DNA of 63,197 nucleotides from Bacillota bacterium (GCA_018725565.1 QLUR01000013.1:1-63197); one strand, 5' to 3'; counted from the first letter of the stretch, positions 35,302 through 42,870 are shown. Translations and numbers: made by a program. Notes: generated by a model from the letters alone, not told the origin.

Positions 35302-36161
35302 CTGGCCAGTGGCAGGATCTTTTTTCCCACATCCCAGAGCAACATCCCGGCAGTGGCACCTTTCCGCTCGGCAAAATACCCGTCCCGCGCCCGACTCCCA
35401 ACATACTCCTCCACAGCAGCCGCCACCCGCCCGTCTGCCTCCAGGCGCATCGCCAGAACATCAAGGATAGCGGCTGCTGCCTCCTCCACCCGCTGCCGGT
35501 GCTCCCGTTCCCAGCGGCTGAAATGGGAGACCGGCCGCCAACCACCGGCATAAAGCCAATTCATAGGATAAAAAATATCTAACGACTGCCGGTAATAAGG
35601 CTTATCCCTGAACTGACTCCAGACGGACTCCACTGACGGCTGCAGGCGCGGCCCGGCAAAACGGCTGAGATAAACACAGCCTGCCGAAGCCTGCATTGCC
35701 TTGCGCAATGTAACCGCATCCCTGACCGCCGGAGTCATGGAGGCGAACACCAGATCGAAATGTCTTTCCCAGCCATATTCATCCAGCCGCAACGGCACCC
35801 AGTCGGCCTGCACCAGCCGGACCAGCGGCTTTAGCTCCGGTCTGACCGCAAGTTTGCTCTCCAGCCTTTCCAGCATCTTCTCCGCCGGGTCCACCGCCAC
35901 GACCCGGTGGCCCCGCTCGGCCAGCGCCACAGTAAACACTCCCGGCCCGCAGCCAAGATCCAGTACCGTTAATTTTCCAGCCAGCACACCATAGCTGTCC
36001 AAAAAAGCAAGCGCCTCTTTCACCCGCTCCTGCCCCGTATCCGCCTCATAACTCCCGGCACGAAGGTTCCAGGCCTCCGCCGCACTTTTCCCCGTTTCCG
36101 CTTTTTCGTCTTCGGCCACCGCTTCTTGCCAGGCTTTCTCCCAGAAATCAACAGTAAACAC
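35292..36161 (-). CDS. SAM-dependent methyltransferase (class I)
   Basis: 289 residues from the GTG at 36161, which has GGAGGTG six bases upstream. The SAM motif VLDLGCGPGVFTVALAERG lies near residue 90, with VVAVDPAEKML after it. The substrate is unknown; the C-terminal half is tryptophan- and arginine-rich. A 26-codon frame ends inside the start of this gene and may control it. Convergent with tRNA-Arg. Confidence 0.8.
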   Translation of the reverse strand: MFTVDFWEKAWQEAVAEDEKAETGKSAAEAWNLRAGSYEADTGQERVKEALAFLDSYGVLAGKLTVLDLGCGPGVFTVALAERGHRVVAVDPAEKMLERLESKLAVRPELKPLVRLVQADWVPLRLDEYGWERHFDLVFASMTPAVRDAVTLRKAMQASAGCVYLSRFAGPRLQPSVESVWSQFRDKPYYRQSLDIFYPMNWLYAGGWRPVSHFSRWEREHRQRVEEAAAAILDVLAMRLEADGRVAAAVEEYVGSRARDGYFAERKGATAGMLLWDVGKKILPLARKS

Positions 36162-36228
36162 GGCGCTCACCTCCCCGCTCCGCATGCCTGCCGAACAGAT
36201 CGGCAATCTTTTCCGAAAACCTCTGCAT
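36148..36228 (-). CDS. 26-residue upstream peptide overlapping the methyltransferase start
   Basis: The ATG at 36228 has a very strong AGGAGG five bases upstream. The peptide (MQRFSEKIADLFGRHAER...) ends 13 bases inside the methyltransferase gene in another frame. The strong site and the overlap suggest a leader peptide or translational coupling. No known family. Confidence 0.5.
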   Translation of the reverse strand: MQRFSEKIADLFGRHAERGGERRVYC

Positions 36229-36287
36229 TTTCTCCTCCTACACAATAACAGCTGCCATTGAGCAGCTTTCCTGACAGGTTAACGCTT

Positions 36288-36353
36288 TGGCGGGAGTAGG
36301 TGGGAATCGAACCCACCGCGGACGGAGCTCGCCCGCCACCGGATTTGAAGTCC
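36288..36353 (-). repeat. Partial selC copy 1 (attachment-site repeat, distal end)
   Basis: 66 bases identical to the 3' part of the tRNA-Sec gene at 40149, from the encoded CCA through the anticodon (minus strand). The match ends just past the anticodon region at GAAGTCC. It marks the outer end of two tandem insertions. Confidence 0.93.
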
Positions 36354-36755
36354 TGCCATTGCCGTTTAATGCGTTTTAGTCTTGTTCAAAAACCCAATAA
36401 AATTCATGGATTTTTGGCTTTAAAGCTGGTAAATTTTAGGCGTATTTTTATCCTGTTTTAATGCTTTTTTATCGTAACTGCATTAAAACTGCATTACTAC
36501 GGCAACCCCTAGACCGCTATTGTTATTCGCCCTGCGCCTTCGCAGTTCCTTCTTTTTTGCTCGGCAACCCTAACATATCAATCAGGTTTTCTTTCATGCC
36601 AATCATTTGTGCCCCTCCCCTTTTTTTGATATTCCGCTGGCCCAGAAACGTACTCATAAAACCTCTCGGCAAGGATGAAGTACGCCCAGCGCTGGAACTT
36701 GACCGCCGTGCCGAAGGGAAAGCGGCCCTATCCCCCGTGTGTATCTGTTTTTATC
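36354..36755. other. AT-rich stretch without a recognisable gene, next to the attachment repeat
   Basis: About 400 bases. It contains the direct repeat AACTGCATTA twice (about 36476-36500), a type of short repeat seen as integrase arm sites near attachment sequences. A similar AAACTGCAT occurs near 37500. A 102-codon plus-strand frame here has no family pattern or good start. I see no gene. Confidence 0.5.
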
Positions 36756-36784
36756 TTGTTTTTAGATAACATATAAGTTATAAT
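36756..36784 (+). promoter_or_regulatory. Promoter of the toxin-antitoxin pair
   Basis: TTGTTT (36756-36761) and TATAAT (36779-36784) with a 17-base spacer. Transcription would begin about 36791, which excludes an ATG at 36787 as the start of the toxin and supports the TTG at 36820. The AT-rich stretch around it includes near-palindromic sequence where the antitoxin could bind. Confidence 0.7.
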
Positions 36785-36819
36785 TAATGATAATAATATG
36801 TTTTAACGGGGATATTGAT

Positions 36820-37182
36820 TTGTATAAAATATACTACTATGCCAAAGGTGATTGGCATCCGGTTCTTGAGTTCATACAAAATCAATACCCGAAGGCTCGG
36901 GCTAAAATAGCCCGGACGATTACCCTTTTAGAGGAGCATGGCTTCAATCTCGGCGGCCCTTTTCTCGAAAAAATCGCGGGGACAAAAGACCTTTGGGAGC
37001 TTCGCATTAAACACAGCTCAGACGCTTACAGGATATTGTTTTTCAGCAACCTTCAAGGCGAATTTGTTTTGCTCCACGGTTTTGTTAAGAAAACAGCCAA
37101 ACTGCCGCCTACAGAGCTAAAGTTTGCGCTCAGCCGCTTAAAAGAATTTAAATTGCAAAGGGGTTATCGAAATGGAACATAA
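36820..37182 (+). CDS. RelE/HigB-type toxin
   Basis: 120 residues from the TTG at 36820, chosen from the promoter position. The phage-derived Gp49-like/HigB fold is clear: LEEHGFNLGGPFLEKIAGTK, DLWELRIKHSSDAYRILFF and VLLHGFVKKTAKLPPTEL. Such proteins are ribosome-dependent mRNA endonucleases. It overlaps the antitoxin gene by 11 bases, toxin first, as in higBA. It lies between attachment repeats, so it belongs to the inserted element. Confidence 0.88.
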   Translation: MYKIYYYAKGDWHPVLEFIQNQYPKARAKIARTITLLEEHGFNLGGPFLEKIAGTKDLWELRIKHSSDAYRILFFSNLQGEFVLLHGFVKKTAKLPPTELKFALSRLKEFKLQRGYRNGT

Positions 37183-37441
37183 AGACGCCTTAAAAATAAT
37201 TCTTGCGGATCCGCAAACCAAAAAAGAATATGACGATTTAGAAGTCGAATTTGCCGTCAAAAGCGCATTGATTAAGCTTCGCACCGAAAAGGGTCTGACT
37301 CAGCGCGATCTTGCCACGCTGATCGGAGCCAGACAATCGGCTATAGCAAGGTTGGAAAGCGGGAGACACAATCCATCCGTGAAACTGCTTGGGAAAATAG
37401 CCGCCGCTACAGGTAAAAAGCTTTTTATCAGGTTTGAGTAA
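37172..37441 (+). CDS. HigA-type antitoxin, XRE-family DNA-binding protein
   Basis: 89 residues. An N-terminal helix is followed by a helix-turn-helix (about residues 37-75): KGLTQRDLATLIGARQSAIA and LESGRHNPSVKLLGKIAAAT. It neutralises the toxin and represses the pair's promoter. ATG after AAAGGGG. Coding overlap with the toxin keeps the two in balance. Confidence 0.9.
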   Translation: MEHKDALKIILADPQTKKEYDDLEVEFAVKSALIKLRTEKGLTQRDLATLIGARQSAIARLESGRHNPSVKLLGKIAAATGKKLFIRFE

Positions 37442-37575
37442 TGAGTTGGGGTAAGATCGCCCAGCCCCCGGGCTCAACCCCCTGCTGTTTTTTTGCTCAA
37501 AAACTGCATTTCTGAGAACGTTTCGCAGGCTTTTTGGGTGTTCAACCGCGCCATTCACGCCCTGGCTCTAAAAAT

Positions 37576-37614
37576 AATAACCACGGTTTTCCTCCGTGGT
37601 TATTGAGTTTTTTT
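37576..37614 (+). terminator. Strong terminator after the toxin-antitoxin pair
   Basis: 11-bp perfect stem AATAACCACGG/CCGTGGTTATT with loop TTTTCCT, then GAG and seven T. It directly precedes attachment repeat copy 2. A weaker GC hairpin (AGCCCCCGGGCT, followed by a T-run) lies nearer the antitoxin stop. Confidence 0.85.
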
Positions 37615-38070
37615 GGATTGGCGGGAGTAGGTGGGAATCGAACCCACCGCGGACGGAGCTCGCCCGCCACCGCCGGGAATCTCGATTCCCACCCGCTCGG
37701 CAGTAGGCGTTTCCAAAAGCCAGATCAGCGTTTCCACGGCCTCCAGCTGGCAGAAAAAGAAGCGGCGCCCGTCGAATTCCTCTGGGTCACGCCAGTGTTC
37801 CAAGAGGCGTTTGGTAATGGTGGTCACACCGGAATAGCCCGCCTCACGCCAGGCCCTGACGCGCGGGCGGATCTGGTTAACCAGCGGAATCTCGACGAAG
37901 ATGCCGGGGTCGTCAAAGGACCTCGAACCGGGCGTGGCCACCACATAGCCTGCTGGGCGGCGGCTCTCCAGCAAATCGAAGGTTCGCGCCTCCCGGTCGT
38001 AACGCCAGTGCCGCGCCGGCTCCCCGTAGGGCGAGTTGATAATCAGGCGGTCGATAGTCGGGCGGGCCAT
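37600..38070 (-). pseudogene. Truncated restriction endonuclease/helicase subunit (N-terminal part)
   Basis: The ATG at 38070 overlaps the HEPN stop (TGATG). About 132 residues are genuine: [20 protein letters not shown], then QIRPRVRAWREAGYSGVT, FFFCQLEAVETLIWLLE and VGIEIPGGG, the N-terminal pattern of BPTD_3080-like (type III-related) restriction proteins just before the P-loop helicase domain. The frame then reads through selC repeat copy 2 and stops at 37600. The helicase and nuclease domains are lost, so it cannot cut DNA. Confidence 0.8.
37619..37672 (-). repeat. Partial selC copy 2 (attachment-site repeat, middle)
   Basis: 54 bases identical to the 3' part of tRNA-Sec, ending before the anticodon stem. 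Beyond the match is the truncated restriction gene. It separates the two inserted segments. Confidence 0.93.
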
Positions 38071-38414
38071 CAGGATTCCTCTGGCGGAAGGATCGGTTTC
38101 AAAGCTGCTGCCAGTGCGGGTAAGTCTTCCTGAACAGTCCGCCACAGAATGTCGAGATTGATGTCAAAATAGGCGTGCACCAGACGGTGGCGCATGCCGA
38201 TAATATCTTCCCAGGGAATCCCATGCAGGTTGTCTCTCGTCGCCCGCCCGAGCTGGTATGCGGCCTCTCCGATGATCTCGACTTCTTTCACCAGCGAGAG
38301 GGCAAGTTGGCGATCCGTGTCGAGGTCGGTTCGGCTCCGTCCCTGGACGAAGGTCAAAGCCTCCTGGGCCGCATCCATCATGTGCCGCAGGCGAACGATG
38401 TCATCATTGCGCAT
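38070..38414 (-). CDS. HEPN-domain protein (DUF86), partner of the MNT nucleotidyltransferase
   Basis: 114 residues from the ATG at 38414, with GGAGGT five bases upstream. The HEPN RNase motif Rx4H is present as RHRLVHAY, with the family core [13 protein letters not shown] and [18 protein letters not shown]. In characterised pairs the HEPN protein is an RNase toxin inactivated by AMPylation from MNT. Overlaps MNT by 11 bases and the restriction gene by one. Embedded between methyltransferase and restriction genes. Confidence 0.88.
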   Translation of the reverse strand: MRNDDIVRLRHMMDAAQEALTFVQGRSRTDLDTDRQLALSLVKEVEIIGEAAYQLGRATRDNLHGIPWEDIIGMRHRLVHAYFDINLDILWRTVQEDLPALAAALKPILPPEES

Positions 38415-38706
38415 ACTGGACCTCCGCCTCCTCAATCACGGTCTGCCGGAAATAGCGGCTGAGGTCTTCGGGCGTTCGCAGGTCCACCTTCCGTCCGCCA
38501 AAGAGCGGCGACAATTCGCGTTCCATTCGAGCCATGCCAAGCAAACTGGGCAGACGATCCGGCTCAAACTCGACCAACACGTCAATATCGCTGTCCGGTC
38601 GGAAATCCTCTCGAAGCGCCGAACCGAAAATCGCCAGACGGCGGATGCCATGGTCCCTGCAGAAAGCAGCGAGCCGTTCCTTTGAGATCACGAGTCTCGC
38701 GTTCAT
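38404..38706 (-). CDS. MNT-type minimal nucleotidyltransferase (antitoxin)
   Basis: 100 residues. The polymerase-beta-type motif is [20 protein letters not shown] (GSx10DxD) near residue 29. The ATG overlaps the methyltransferase stop (TGATG), and its end overlaps HEPN. It likely AMPylates and silences the HEPN toxin. Intact, unlike the genes on either side. Confidence 0.88.
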   Translation of the reverse strand: MNARLVISKERLAAFCRDHGIRRLAIFGSALREDFRPDSDIDVLVEFEPDRLPSLLGMARMERELSPLFGGRKVDLRTPEDLSRYFRQTVIEEAEVQYAQ

Positions 38707-39488
38707 CACTCCACCTCCAGCACTTTTAGACTCTCAATTCCCCGGTCATCCACGATCTTGACCGCAATGCGCTTGTGTGGGCCCGGCTCGAACGGCAGCG
38801 ACACCGTGCCCCGGTAGGCCTCGATGAGCTCTTCGTCAATCTCGGCCTTGAGGTTTTTCGCCAGCCGCGCCCAGCCCTCCTTGTCACTGACCATGGGAAA
38901 AAAGACTTGACGAGGATAGAGGCTACGGCCGTCGTAGTCGGTGTCGAGCAGCCAGACGGCGATCTTATCTCCCCCGCCCGATTCGACGACGCCGGTCTTA
39001 GTATTGTAGTAGTCGAAGCCGTGTACCGAGACGCGATACTTCACCCCCTCATGTGGCGGGCGGGACAGTTCGTAATAGTCAAAGACGGCGGTCATCAGCC
39101 GCTGCCGGGCCAGGGTGAGCGCCACGCGGGAAGTGTCGCAGGTGATCCAGCGCCAGCCCCACTGCTCGGCCACAAAGGCCGTCGTGCCGCTGCAGCAGGT
39201 GGGGTCGAAGACCAGGTCGCCGGGGTCAGTGGTCATGAGAAGACAGCGCTTTACTGCTTCCGTCGCAGTCTGTACTACATACACCTTCGGATCGCTTCGA
39301 CTCTGTACACCACCTATATCCATCCAAGCTGAGTTGTAGGCGACGGATGGGAAGTCGTCAACGAATCGAATGTATCGCAGAGTGCCTTCAGCAGCATATA
39401 GCCTATTTGCGATAGCAAGACGCTCCAAACCCGCTACCGTAGTCTTATAGGTGCCTCTGAAGGCTTTCCCCCTTTTATTTGAACGAGA
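38706..39488 (-). pseudogene. C-terminal fragment of a site-specific DNA methyltransferase (type III-like)
   Basis: The open frame runs from 39488 but has no proper start; the first in-frame alternative is a TTG at 39428. The remaining part carries the SAM motif DLVFDPTCCSGTTAFVAEQW (FxGxG-like) and GWRWITCDTSRVALTLARQR, then a C-terminal domain. The catalytic DPPY-type motif, normally N-terminal in this class, is absent. It was probably the modification subunit paired with the truncated restriction gene downstream. Confidence 0.8.
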
Positions 39489-39514
39489 TTAGTGGATTGC
39501 CTTGGCTTGTTAGG

Positions 39515-39613
39515 TTATCGTCCACCCAAAACCTTGAAAAGGGCTCGTTGGTTCTTGGTGGAATCCGCGAGGAATTGATGAATTTCTTCTCTAGTCCAAG
39601 CGTTTTTCCTCAA
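39515..39613 (-). pseudogene. 32-codon remnant (start of a gene) before the methyltransferase fragment
   Basis: A TTG-started frame overlaps the end of the 53-residue gene and reads KNAWTREEIHQFLADSTKNQ before stopping at 39515. It looks like the amino-terminal helix region of a larger protein. The deletion joining it to the methyltransferase fragment would lie just after. Low certainty. Confidence 0.3.
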
Positions 39614-39752
39614 TTATCCATGCTTCAAAATTCTCATACTGCCATTTGGGTTGCGTAATGAACGCGCGAAAGATCTGGGAGGCATGGTTGCCGTCTTTTA
39701 AGTCTTCATCCAAAAGTTGGTTAATGCTGGGTAGTGATATACGCTCTTGCAT
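39591..39752 (-). CDS. 53-residue protein of unknown function in the restriction-modification remnant
   Basis: ATG at 39752 with AGGAG about nine bases upstream; intact and ending at 39591. It begins MQERISLPSINQLLDEDLKD and contains QIFRAFITQPKWQYENFEAW, an acidic, tryptophan-rich small protein. I recognise no family. It precedes the remnant methyltransferase on the same strand, so it may be an accessory of that system. Confidence 0.55.
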   Translation of the reverse strand: MQERISLPSINQLLDEDLKDGNHASQIFRAFITQPKWQYENFEAWIIEEKRLD

Positions 39753-39841
39753 TGACACACTCTCCTCTTAAACCCTCGGAATAGTGTAGCACCCAAGCGG
39801 GCCAACTGCTTTCCAACAGGTGCGTTAGGTGCGTTGCGATC

Positions 39842-39879
39842 GTATGTCTTAAATGGGGAGCTCCCCATTTAAGACATAC
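39842..39879. repeat. Perfect 38-bp palindrome at the edge of the integrase fragment
   Basis: Left arm 39842-39860 (GTATGTCTTAAATGGGGAG) and right arm 39861-39879 are exact reverse complements with no loop. The right arm is integrase coding sequence (PHLRHT), so the left arm appears to be an inverted duplicate of it. Confidence 0.95.
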
Positions 39880-40042
39880 CCATGCTACCATTCTTCTGGC
39901 TGCAGGAGAAATGATTAACGCTGTCAGCCAACGCCTGGGACATGGGACTGTCAGTACAACGCTGAATATTTATGGGCACGTTCTCCCGCAAAAGGCGGAG
40001 GAAACGGCAAGCCGGTTTGAGAGGCTGGTGCAAATCGAGTGA
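39863..40042 (+). pseudogene. C-terminal stub of a tyrosine-family integrase
   Basis: 59 codons and a TGA. The frame reads PHLRHTHATILLAAGEMI, then VSQRLGHGTVSTTLNIYGHV, containing the HxLRH-type catalytic box, the GH pair and the nucleophilic tyrosine (NIYGH). The N-terminal and central domains, including the first catalytic arginine, are gone; the break is at the palindrome. It ends 106 bases from selC, the usual position of an integrase beside its attachment site. Confidence 0.9.
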
Positions 40043-40148
40043 AGGGATCACTGGACCAAAATAGGCTAATTTTTTAGAAAGTTGCAGTACGTCCCGATAT
40101 GTTCCGACACATGAGCACCATCAAACAAACTGCTTGCTAGATATAGCT

Positions 40149-40244
40149 TGGCGGGAGTAGGTGGGAATCGAACCCACCGCGGACGGAGCTCGCCCGCCAC
40201 CGGATTTGAAGTCCGGGAGCATCACCAGGGCACTATCTACTCCC
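40149..40244 (-). tRNA. selC: tRNA-Sec (anticodon TCA), insertion target of the tandem elements
   Basis: 96 bases with encoded CCA. An 8-bp acceptor arm (GGGAGTAG/CTACTCCC), anticodon stem CCGGA/TCCGG around loop CTTCAAA (anticodon TCA), a long variable arm (GGCGGGCGAGCTCCGTCCGC) and T loop GGTTCGATTCC are all typical of bacterial tRNA-Sec. The D stem as I draw it has one mismatch and two wobbles. Selenocysteine insertion also needs selA, selB and selD, which are not in this window. Confidence 0.93.
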
Positions 40245-40324
40245 AATTTAATAACCACGCATGCATATTATCAGCCTGTGACCTTGTCGCCCTTGTTCCC
40301 ATGGCCCGCAAGCAAGCTCCCTTT

Positions 40325-41686
40325 TTATCCTTTGGCCTTCTCCCAGGCGGACTGAGCAACATTGGCAGCCACCACCACCGCTTCCCAGACACCTTTATAG
40401 GGCGGGGCATAGCTCATGTCCACTTCCCCCAGCTCCTGGAGCGTCATTCGGGCGGCAATGGCCGTGGCCAGCACATCAATGCGGTGGGCGACACCCTCGC
40501 TGCCCACGATCTGACCGCCCAGCAGTACGGCGCTGCGGGGGCAATAGACGAGCTTCAGATGGAGGCGACGGGCACCGGGGTAATATATGGCATGGTCGAT
40601 GGTCTCCACAATGCTGGAAGCGGCAGCCAACCCGGCCTGTGCGGCTTCCTGCTCAGTAAAGCCGGTTTTGGCGGCGGCCAAGCTGAAGATTTTAGCCACG
40701 GAAGTGCCAAGCACCCCGGTAAATTCAGCTTGGCCGCCGCAGGCGTTTTCTCCCGCCAGGCGGCCCTGGCGGTTGGCCGTCGTCCCCAGAGGCAAGTAGA
40801 CGTTTTTCCGCCACAGGCGGTGATAAGTTTCCGCACAGTCCCCGGCCGCCAGAATATCCGGCATGTTGGTGCGCATCCGGCGGTCGACAGCTACAGCGTT
40901 TTTGTACCCCAGCGCAATTCCCGCAGCTTTGGCCAGGTCGCTGTTTGGGCGCACGCCAACGGCCAGCACGGCCAAGTCACAGGGGTATTCTCCTTTTTCG
41001 GTAACTACCGTTTGCAGGTGTCCGTTGCCGCGCAAAGCTGCCAGACTCTCGCCAAAATGCATCTCTACCTGGTTTTTTTCCAGTTCATCCCGGATAATGG
41101 CGGAAAAGTCCGGAGCAAAATGCAGTAATAACCGCTCTTCCAGTTCAATAAGCTGGACCTCTTTGCCAAGCAGGCGCAGGTTTTCAATTACTTCCAGCCC
41201 GACATAGCCTCCGCCGATGACAACTATCCGCCTGACTACCGGGTCCTGAAGGCGGCTGTGCAAAGCCAACCCGTCTTCAAGCGTCCTCAGGGGGAATACA
41301 CCGGGGAGCGCCACGCCGGGCACAGGCGGGAGAACAGGACTGGCCCCGGCAGCGTATAGCAGCGTTTCGTAGCGCTGGCAAAATGTTTCCCCCGTATCCA
41401 GATTTTTCACCAAGACCTTTTTGTTCTCTGTATCAATAGCCAGCACCCGGTGACGGACATGAACCTGGATTTGCATCTTCTTCAGGAAATATTCCGGGTC
41501 CCGGATAATCATTTTCCGGTAGTCCGGTATCACACCGGACAGGTAATAGGGAAGCCCGCAGGCGCCGTAGGAAACGTGACTGCCTTGCTCATAGACGATA
41601 ATCGGCCAGTCGGGCCGCAGGCGCCGCGCTTTGGAAGCAGCGCTCATGCCGGCCGCCACGCCGCCGATGACGACAAACGGTTGCAT
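40325..41686 (-). CDS. CoA-disulfide reductase/NADH oxidase-like flavoprotein
   Basis: 453 residues from the ATG at 41686, which has GGAGGTGA four bases upstream; the frame is open further but that part is unlike the family and overlaps the next gene. FAD site VVIGGVAAGMSAASKARRL, redox cysteine in SYGACGLPYYLSG, NAD site RIVVIGGGYVGLEVIENL, second FAD motif DILAAGDCAETYH. Members reduce CoA disulfides or persulfides, or oxidise NADH. No rhodanese domain is fused. Confidence 0.9.
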   Translation of the reverse strand: MQPFVVIGGVAAGMSAASKARRLRPDWPIIVYEQGSHVSYGACGLPYYLSGVIPDYRKMIIRDPEYFLKKMQIQVHVRHRVLAIDTENKKVLVKNLDTGETFCQRYETLLYAAGASPVLPPVPGVALPGVFPLRTLEDGLALHSRLQDPVVRRIVVIGGGYVGLEVIENLRLLGKEVQLIELEERLLLHFAPDFSAIIRDELEKNQVEMHFGESLAALRGNGHLQTVVTEKGEYPCDLAVLAVGVRPNSDLAKAAGIALGYKNAVAVDRRMRTNMPDILAAGDCAETYHRLWRKNVYLPLGTTANRQGRLAGENACGGQAEFTGVLGTSVAKIFSLAAAKTGFTEQEAAQAGLAAASSIVETIDHAIYYPGARRLHLKLVYCPRSAVLLGGQIVGSEGVAHRIDVLATAIAARMTLQELGEVDMSYAPPYKGVWEAVVVAANVAQSAWEKAKG

Positions 41687-41708
41687 CTCTTCACCTCCGC
41701 GAAACCTG

Positions 41709-42005
41709 TTATACGGGCCGGCGTCGTAAAACTCTGATTGCCACTTCGTGCTCTCCGACAATTTCAAACAGCGCCTTTTGATCCTCCCGGATTTCCTTAA
41801 TATCCTTCTCCAGCCTGTCCAAACGGGCTTCGATACGTTGTTGCCCCTCAGCCAGCAGATCCACCCGGGAACGCAGCTCGGCCACCTCGGAGCGCAGCTC
41901 GGCCACCTCGGAGCGCAGCTCCTCAACGGCAGCATTGGTGTTGCCAACAATCCGAATCAGCTCGGCCATCATCTGTTCGATGTGAATTAACCGGGTTTCA
42001 GTCAT
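41709..42005 (-). CDS. Coiled-coil protein with a repeated heptad
   Basis: 98 residues, almost all coiled coil. The seven-residue unit ELRSEVA is repeated (EELRSEVAELRSEVAELRSR), and at DNA level a 21-base unit is duplicated nearly exactly near 41870-41920. No domain recognised; similar short proteins are common in Clostridia. ATG start after GGAGC. Its own promoter is predicted at 42071-42100. Confidence 0.7.
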   Translation of the reverse strand: MTETRLIHIEQMMAELIRIVGNTNAAVEELRSEVAELRSEVAELRSRVDLLAEGQQRIEARLDRLEKDIKEIREDQKALFEIVGEHEVAIRVLRRRPV

Positions 42006-42070
42006 ATAGTCCGGCTCCTTTCCGATCAGATCTGCGCAAGAAGTGCCTCTTTACCAACCGGGCTCCGGAA

Positions 42071-42100
42071 ATTCTAAAACAGTATCGTTTTACAGTGTAA
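42071..42100 (-). promoter_or_regulatory. Predicted promoter for the coiled-coil gene
   Basis: Minus-strand TTACAC (42100-42095) and TAGAAT (42076-42071) with an 18-base spacer, about 65 bases before the ATG. Confidence 0.5.
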
Positions 42101-42135
42101 CTAATACCACGCAGCTCCCAAAATTCCTGCTAAAA

Positions 42136-42870
42136 TTATAACAGCTGCTGCTTTTCAGCTACCGTACCGTCCAGCGCCACTTTTACCGTTTCGACCGGCA
42201 GGCTGTACCCGGAACGGCGGGCGGCCTCACGGACGATGCTTACCAGGCCGCCGCAGCAGGGTACCTCCATGTAAGCCACCGTAATGCTGCGCGGCCGGTT
42301 GCGCTCAATGATCTGCGCCAGCTTCTCCACGTAAGCCTGCGCGTCATCCAGTTTGGGGCAACCTACGGCCAAGGCCCGCCCGCGCAGCAGGTTGCGGTGA
42401 AAAGCGGCGTAAGCAAACGGCACACAGTCGGCAGCGATCAGCAAGTCGGCCTCCCGTAAAAAGGGAGCCGCCGGGTTCAGGAGTTTCAGCTGCACCGGCC
42501 ACTGGCCAAGCGCGGAAGGCTCGCTCGCGACGTCGGGCAAACCGGACGGTGTGTTTGTGCCGGCCGGCACGCGGGTATGAGTGCCGGGGCAGCCGCAGCC
42601 GTAGGGCTGCTCAGCGGCTTGCTCCGGCTGGTGCGGGTGAAGGTGTGCCTGCACCGCCGCTTCGTCAAAATCCGCGGCCTCACGCTCCTCAATCAGCAGG
42701 GCTCCCTGCGGGCAGACGCCAAGACAGGCGCCAAGCCCGTCGCACAGTCTGTCGGCAACGAGACGCGCCTTGCCGTCAACTATCTGCAGGGCACCTTCGG
42801 CACAGGCCGGCAGGCAGGCTCCGCAGCCGTTACACTTTTCCTCGTCGATGCGGACAACTTGTCTTTTCAT
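42136..42870 (-). CDS. Two-[4Fe-4S] ferredoxin-type protein with C-terminal domain
   Basis: 244 residues. Clusters at the N-terminus: CNGCGACLPACAEGAL, and CDGLGACLGVCPQGAL, where the first spacing is unusual (C-x5-C). A histidine/proline-rich linker follows (HLHPHQPEQAAEQPYGCGCP), then a conserved domain with CCGGLVSIVREAARR. This matches a Clostridia ferredoxin family of unknown role. ATG with GGGGGG upstream and an extended -10 (TGTTATAAT, 42913-42905) before it. Confidence 0.82.
   Translation of the reverse strand: MKRQVVRIDEEKCNGCGACLPACAEGALQIVDGKARLVADRLCDGLGACLGVCPQGALLIEEREAADFDEAAVQAHLHPHQPEQAAEQPYGCGCPGTHTRVPAGTNTPSGLPDVASEPSALGQWPVQLKLLNPAAPFLREADLLIAADCVPFAYAAFHRNLLRGRALAVGCPKLDDAQAYVEKLAQIIERNRPRSITVAYMEVPCCGGLVSIVREAARRSGYSLPVETVKVALDGTVAEKQQLL

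Noticed and set aside
36461-36769. 102-codon frame beside attachment repeat copy 1
   Set aside because: No family pattern, no ribosome site, and it overlaps the toxin-antitoxin promoter.
36288-40244. Three separate tRNA-Sec genes
   Set aside because: Copies at 36288 and 37619 lack the 5' half, so only the one at 40149 can form a tRNA.
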